DNA from: SIG588 sp045654545
GTDB taxonomy: Bacteria > Bacillota > Clostridia > Oscillospirales > Acutalibacteraceae
Reading direction: 5' to 3'
NCBI GenBank assembly: GCA_045654545.1
Contig: JAZONO010000119.1
Coordinates: 1 to 10,344, forward strand
Length of the DNA: 10,344 nucleotides
Positions 6,754 through 10,344 of this stretch are shown here, in pieces. A model generated the notes under the pieces. The model made no database searches. It saw nothing but the letters and a program-made list of their open reading frames with translations, and was not told the origin of the DNA. The translations under genes and the position numbers were made by a program. Every line of letters begins with the position of its first letter. Position 1 is the stretch's first letter.

Positions 6754-6782
6754 ACTATATCATCCTTTTGAGGGGATGTCAA
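6754..6782 (-). promoter_or_regulatory. feoA promoter
   Basis: On the minus strand, TTGACA (6777-6782, perfect -35) and TATAGT (6754-6759, one mismatch to the -10 consensus) are 17 bases apart, a near-ideal vegetative sigma promoter. Directly upstream (about 6783-6825) the DNA is rich in A/T tracts, including AAATTTGTAAATTTTTT on the plus strand, which could act as an UP element. The strong promoter with an operator just downstream fits a gene that is switched by repression. Confidence 0.85.
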
Positions 6783-6842
6783 GAGGAAAAAGGAGAAATT
6801 TGTAAATTTTTTGAGGAAAAATTCAGGTCGGACAAAGAAAAC

Positions 6843-6871
6843 TTGAAATGTAATGGGATGTGTGTTATACT
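6843..6871 (+). promoter_or_regulatory. Promoter of the DtxR-type regulator
   Basis: TTGAAA (6843-6848) and TATACT (6866-6871) are 17 bases apart on the plus strand, 31 bases before the regulator start. It is divergent from the feoA promoter, with about 60 bases between the two -35 elements. I see no copy of the TTAGC palindrome here, so autoregulation through that motif is not supported. Confidence 0.82.
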
Positions 6872-6901
6872 ATATATAATTATGCAAAAGGAGGCGATAC
6901 G

Positions 6902-7267
6902 ATGAGTTTGCAGGAATCGGGGCAGATGTATTTGGAAACGATCTACATCCTCTCGAAAGAGCGTGCGGCGGTGCGGTCGGTGGACGTGGGTGACTATATG
7001 GGTTATTCGAAACCCAGTGTGAGCCGTGCCATGGGCTTGTTGCGCCAAGGCGGATTCATTGTGGTGGACGCCGACGGATTCATCTCGCTGACCGATGCAG
7101 GACGTGAAGTGGCGGAAAAGATGTATGAGCGTCACACGCTGATTACATCGTTGCTTGTGCGGTTGGGTGTGGAAGAAGAGATTGCCGCCGAAGATGCGTG
7201 CAAGATCGAACACAATTTGAGCGATCGATCCTTTGCCGCCATCAAGCGGTACGTAGAGCAGATATAA
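6902..7267 (+). CDS. DtxR-family metal-dependent transcriptional repressor (iron-type ligands)
   Basis: A 121-residue regulator with an N-terminal winged helix-turn-helix (about 8-65, recognition part YSKPSVSRAMGLLRQ) and a metal-binding dimerisation domain (about 70-121). It lacks the C-terminal SH3-like domain of DtxR/IdeR. Aligned by eye to DtxR, the primary-site ligands are M9 (DtxR M10), C100 (C102), E103 (E105) and H104 (H106), and H78 matches H79. MntR would have Asp and Glu at the first two positions, so Fe(II) sensing is favoured over Mn(II). The chosen ATG follows AAAAGGAGG at 7 bases; an in-frame start at 6860 lies inside the promoter and is rejected. It is divergent from feoA and followed by a hairpin terminator. 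Expected job: iron-loaded repression of feoA and feoB. Confidence 0.92.
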   Translation: MSLQESGQMYLETIYILSKERAAVRSVDVGDYMGYSKPSVSRAMGLLRQGGFIVVDADGFISLTDAGREVAEKMYERHTLITSLLVRLGVEEEIAAEDACKIEHNLSDRSFAAIKRYVEQI

Positions 7268-7280
7268 TGTGCTCACCCTA

Positions 7281-7308
7281 CGTCTGCCGTTTGGCAGACG
7301 ATTTTTTT
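7281..7308 (+). terminator. Intrinsic terminator after the DtxR-type gene
   Basis: CGTCTGCC (7281-7288), loop GTTT, GGCAGACG (7293-7300), then A and seven T. This perfect 8-bp stem with a T-tract ends 19 bases before the addA start. Because a perfect TATAAT lies upstream at 7263-7268, it may sit in the addA leader and act as an attenuator. Confidence 0.88.
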
Positions 7309-7327
7309 GTAAAGGCAGGTGACAACT

Positions 7328-10300
7328 ATGGGATGGACACCCGAGCAGGAACAATGTCTGGATGCACGCGGCACGGTGTTGGTGTCGGCGGCGGCCGGAT
7401 CGGGTAAAACCACCGTGTTGATTGAACGCATTGTGCGTCTGATCACGGATGAGGTGAATCCCGTGGATGTGGATCACCTGCTGGTGGTGACTTTTACCAA
7501 AGCGGCGGCGGCCGAAATGAAGCAACGCCTCGGGGTGGCGTTGCGTAAACGCTTGGCACAAAAGCCGGGCGATCGCCGTCTGACACGGCAGTTGATGTTG
7601 TTGCCGGATGCATCCATCAGCACGGTGCACGGCTTTTGCGGCGACTTGATCCGTGAACATTTTCATCGGTTTGAAAACGTATCGCCGCTGTTTTCGGTGG
7701 GGGATGAAGGGCAGACCTTGCCGTTACAGGAAGAAGCGTTGGCAGAAGTTTTGGAAGAAGCGTATGCCAAGGCCGATCCTGCGTTTTTGCAACTGGTGGA
7801 TCTGCTGGGCGGTGAGCGCAGTGATGCAACGTTGGAAGAGCAGATCAAGAAGTTGTACGGGTTTATGCAGGCGCATCCGCAACCGTCCCGTTGGCGTGAA
7901 GCGGTGATTGCCGCTTATCGCGACACGCGCCCCATCAGCGAAACCCCGTTTGGGCAGGAAATCCGTCAAACGGTGCTCTCACGCCTTACATGGTACGTGC
8001 AGAAGATCCGTGGTTTAATAGCACTGACAGAGGGTGACGATTCCCTCGCACCGTATACCGTCACGTTGCAAGGCGATGCCGAAACGTTGTCTTTGTTGTT
8101 GGACACGTTGACGACACTTTCGTGGGACGAGCAGTTGGATCGGTTGGGACGTGTGTCGCTTGATAAACTGAAACCGGCGAAAAACTGCACCGATGAAGTG
8201 CTGAAAGAGTTTATCAAGGACGAGCGCGATAAGATCAAGAAAAAAATCAAAGATCTGCCGCTGTTGATGGTGGAAAGCGAAGCGGCGGCCGCCCGACACA
8301 CCGCCGCCATGGCGCCCGTGGTGGAAGCGTTGCTTTCGGTGACGGATGCGTTTGAGAGGCGCTATGCCGAAAAGAAAACGGCACGCGGTCTGCTGGATTT
8401 TAACGATTTGGAACATATGGCGTTGCAACTGCTCACCCAAGAGGGGGAGGACGGCGCGTTGCGCCCCTCCGCCTTGGCAAGCGAGGTGAGAGAACGCTTT
8501 GTCCACGTGATGGTGGATGAATACCAAGACACCAACCCCACGCAGGAAAGTTTGTTTTCCGCCCTGTCGCGTGGGGAGGAAAATCTGTTTTTCGTGGGCG
8601 ACGTGAAACAAAGCATCTATTCCTTCCGCAACGCAACCCCCTCCTTGTTTATGCGGCGGCAGGAAGGCTATGCACCATATGACGGTGTGACCTATCCGTC
8701 GCTCATTCGCTTGGGTCACAACTTCCGCAGTCGCGAAAGTGTGACCGAAACGGTCAACCTCTTGTTTGAACAGTTGATGACTAAAGAGACCTGCGGTGTA
8801 AACTACAAAGATAAGGAACAACTGGTGTTTCAGGCGAGCTATCCCGTTTGTGAAGAGGAAGCGGCCGAACTGATTTTGGTGGATAAGGACAGCATTGAAG
8901 CAGGCGAAAGTGTCGACACGGCGGAAGCCCGTGTGATCGGCAAACGCATTCGTGAAATGTTGGGCACCGTGACGGTAAACGATAAAAACGAAGGGGAACG
9001 TCCGCTCCGTTTCGGGGATATCTGCATCTTGCTTCGCAGTAAAAAAGGACGTGCCGCCGCCTATGCGGACGAGTTGAACCGTTTGGGCATCCCCACCGTG
9101 ACCGAAGGCGGCAGCGGTTTTTACAAAGCGCAGGAAGTGGCGATGACGGTGGCGTTGTTGCGCTTTTTGGACAACCCGTTGGCGGATGTTTCCCTTTTGG
9201 CGGTGTTGATGTCGCCGCTGTTTGCCTTCACACCCGACGATATGGCGGCGGTGCGCCGTCGTTTCCGCAAACTGCCGCTCTTTTCGGCGGTGCGCCGTGC
9301 GGCACGGGAGGAAGGGGCGCTCGGCGAGCGGCTCACGGCATTTTTGCAACAGACCGAGCGGTTGCGCACCATTGCTGCCACTGCGGCGGCAGATCGCCTG
9401 CTTTCGCAGATTTACGAAGAGTTTTCTCTTTTGTCGGTGATGGGGGCTTGTCCGCGCGGCGAACAACGTGTGGCAAATCTCAAAAAGCTGTTGGATACCG
9501 CACGCGGATTTGAAAGTCGCGGCTACCGCGGTTTGTCGGCGTTCGTGCGGTTTATCGATCGCGACAGCAAACAAGAACGGGAACCGGCCACGGTGGTGGG
9601 CGGTGAAAACGTGGTGCAGGTGATGAGCGTGCACGCCTCCAAGGGGTTGGAATTCCCCGTGGTGTTTATGGCAGGGCTCGGCAAGCAATTCAACGAACAG
9701 GATGCCCGTTCCTCCCTGTTGCTTCATCGCGAACTCGGTGTGGGCACCATGTGGCGCGACACCGAAGGGTTGACAAAGCAAAAAACCGTGCAGAAACACG
9801 CCTTGGCACAGCGAATTCACCGCGATTCTTGTGCGGAGGAACTGCGTGTGCTGTACGTGGCATTGACCCGTGCACGTGAACGGCTGTGTATGGTGATGAC
9901 CGCGGATATTCGCCAAAGAATCGTCAAAGCGGCGGTGGCGGTCTCCTGCGGTGAGGAGATCCCGAGCGGTGCGTTGATGGAAGCCGCAGGACTTGGCGAT
10001 TGGATCTTAATGGGATTGATGCGCCACCCCGATGCCGGTGAATTGCGTATGATGGCATCGATGCCTACTATGCCGACATTGCCGTGCAAAACCGCTCTCA
10101 CGGTGCGCCGTGCGGGAGTGCCCCCTGCCGATACATTCGCGTGGGAAGAAACCGCAAAGGATGCGGCGGTGGACGAAGTGTACCTTGCTGCCTTGCAAGC
10201 GCGCACGGCGTACGCATATCCTTACAAAGCGCTGGGTAACGTGCCCGTGAAAATGGCGGCATCCACCTTGGCACACGGGGCGTTGCACGAAGGGTTTGTG

Positions 10301-10344
10301 GCCACTTCGCGCCCGGCATTTTTCAGTGAAACCACCTTGTCACC
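7328..10344 (+). CDS. addA: ATP-dependent helicase/nuclease subunit A, AddA (3'-truncated by window end)
   Basis: An open frame of 1005 complete codons runs off the right edge with no stop or frameshift that I can find. AddA is the UvrD/SF1A helicase-nuclease subunit of AddAB, which processes double-strand breaks for RecA-dependent repair and degrades unprotected linear DNA. Helicase motifs in order: Walker A AAAGSGKT (21-28), TFTKAAAAEM (55-64), STVHGFC (98-104), Walker B DEYQDTN (397-403), GDVKQSIYSFR (424-434), MSVHASKGLEFP (766-777), and motif VI LRVLYVALTRARERL (839-853). The last visible residues (YPYKALGNVPVKMAAS, then RPAFF) match the linker before the RecB-type nuclease domain, which lies outside. 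The full protein is usually about 1200 residues. The ATG follows AGGTGA at 5 bases. addB, often found directly upstream, is not here; the upstream neighbour is the DtxR-type gene. Confidence 0.96.
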   Translation, partial: MGWTPEQEQCLDARGTVLVSAAAGSGKTTVLIERIVRLITDEVNPVDVDHLLVVTFTKAAAAEMKQRLGVALRKRLAQKPGDRRLTRQLMLLPDASISTVHGFCGDLIREHFHRFENVSPLFSVGDEGQTLPLQEEALAEVLEEAYAKADPAFLQLVDLLGGERSDATLEEQIKKLYGFMQAHPQPSRWREAVIAAYRDTRPISETPFGQEIRQTVLSRLTWYVQKIRGLIALTEGDDSLAPYTVTLQGDAETLSLLLDTLTTLSWDEQLDRLGRVSLDKLKPAKNCTDEVLKEFIKDERDKIKKKIKDLPLLMVESEAAAARHTAAMAPVVEALLSVTDAFERRYAEKKTARGLLDFNDLEHMALQLLTQEGEDGALRPSALASEVRERFVHVMVDEYQDTNPTQESLFSALSRGEENLFFVGDVKQSIYSFRNATPSLFMRRQEGYAPYDGVTYPSLIRLGHNFRSRESVTETVNLLFEQLMTKETCGVNYKDKEQLVFQASYPVCEEEAAELILVDKDSIEAGESVDTAEARVIGKRIREMLGTVTVNDKNEGERPLRFGDICILLRSKKGRAAAYADELNRLGIPTVTEGGSGFYKAQEVAMTVALLRFLDNPLADVSLLAVLMSPLFAFTPDDMAAVRRRFRKLPLFSAVRRAAREEGALGERLTAFLQQTERLRTIAATAAADRLLSQIYEEFSLLSVMGACPRGEQRVANLKKLLDTARGFESRGYRGLSAFVRFIDRDSKQEREPATVVGGENVVQVMSVHASKGLEFPVVFMAGLGKQFNEQDARSSLLLHRELGVGTMWRDTEGLTKQKTVQKHALAQRIHRDSCAEELRVLYVALTRARERLCMVMTADIRQRIVKAAVAVSCGEEIPSGALMEAAGLGDWILMGLMRHPDAGELRMMASMPTMPTLPCKTALTVRRAGVPPADTFAWEETAKDAAVDEVYLAALQARTAYAYPYKALGNVPVKMAASTLAHGALHEGFVATSRPAFFSETTLS

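Noticed and set aside
6705..6782. 26-residue N-terminal extension of feoA
   Set aside because: That ATG is within the -35 element and the extension covers the promoter and operator; the start at 6704 has a ribosome binding site and gives a normal FeoA length.
6811..6830. Small palindrome AAATTT-GT-AAATTT between the divergent promoters
   Set aside because: It is simple A/T sequence of the kind expected in an UP element, with no second copy and no resemblance to the TTAGC operators.
6860..6901. 14-residue N-terminal extension of the DtxR-type regulator
   Set aside because: The upstream ATG overlaps the -10 region; the ATG at 6902 has AAAAGGAGG at ideal distance and matches the family start.
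8015..9916. Long minus-strand open frame (633 codons) opposite addA
   Set aside because: It lies fully inside the well-supported addA gene, has a His/Gln/Arg-rich composition typical of antisense shadows, and shows no domain or ribosome binding site.
1..10344. Mobile elements, CRISPR arrays, tRNA or rRNA genes, toxin-antitoxin or defence systems
   Set aside because: No transposase or integrase motifs, repeat-spacer pattern, tRNA-like folds or defence domains were seen; AddA is a housekeeping repair enzyme.

Overview
The window (about 55% G+C by eye) looks like a chromosomal fragment of a Gram-positive anaerobe of the Clostridia, plausibly gut-associated. This rests on an AddA-type recombination helicase, a feoA / feoB / small Cys-rich FeoB-associated gene set, a two-domain DtxR-type regulator, strong AGGAGG ribosome binding sites, and short intrinsic terminators with T-tracts. 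No genus can be named from the sequence alone. No mobile element, CRISPR array, tRNA or rRNA was seen, and no gap between genes exceeds 300 bases.

Layout. (1) 1-4061, plus strand: the end of a sugar-catabolism-type operon. It holds the 3' tip of an unrecognised gene, a sugar phosphate isomerase/epimerase (TIM barrel), two adjacent paralogous Gfo/Idh/MocA oxidoreductases, a 46-codon mini-gene that looks like the two ends of another sugar isomerase joined in frame, and a CvpA-like membrane protein. (2) 4071-4105: a long hairpin with T-tracts on both strands that ends the two converging transcription units. (3) 4115-6782, minus strand: the ferrous iron uptake locus, feoA, then feoB, then the Cys-rich membrane protein. 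(4) 6783-7267, plus strand: a divergently transcribed DtxR-family regulator whose metal ligands match the iron-type DtxR set. (5) 7328 to the end, plus strand: addA, cut off before its nuclease domain.

How it fits together. feoA has a near-consensus promoter followed at once by a palindrome, TTAGCCTCGGCTAA. A closely related palindrome lies just upstream of feoB. The neighbouring DtxR-type protein is the obvious candidate to bind both and repress iron uptake when Fe(II) is abundant. The feoA-feoB gap also holds a 13-bp inverted repeat with DtxR-box-like half sites and a second A/T-flanked hairpin, so the two genes may be regulated separately.

The most unusual points are the internally deleted isomerase mini-gene (3240-3380), the layered operator-like palindromes in the feo locus, and the tandem oxidoreductases beside an isomerase, a combination that recalls oxidation-based (3-keto sugar) glycoside or cyclitol pathways. 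I found no clear evidence of a wholly new biological system.
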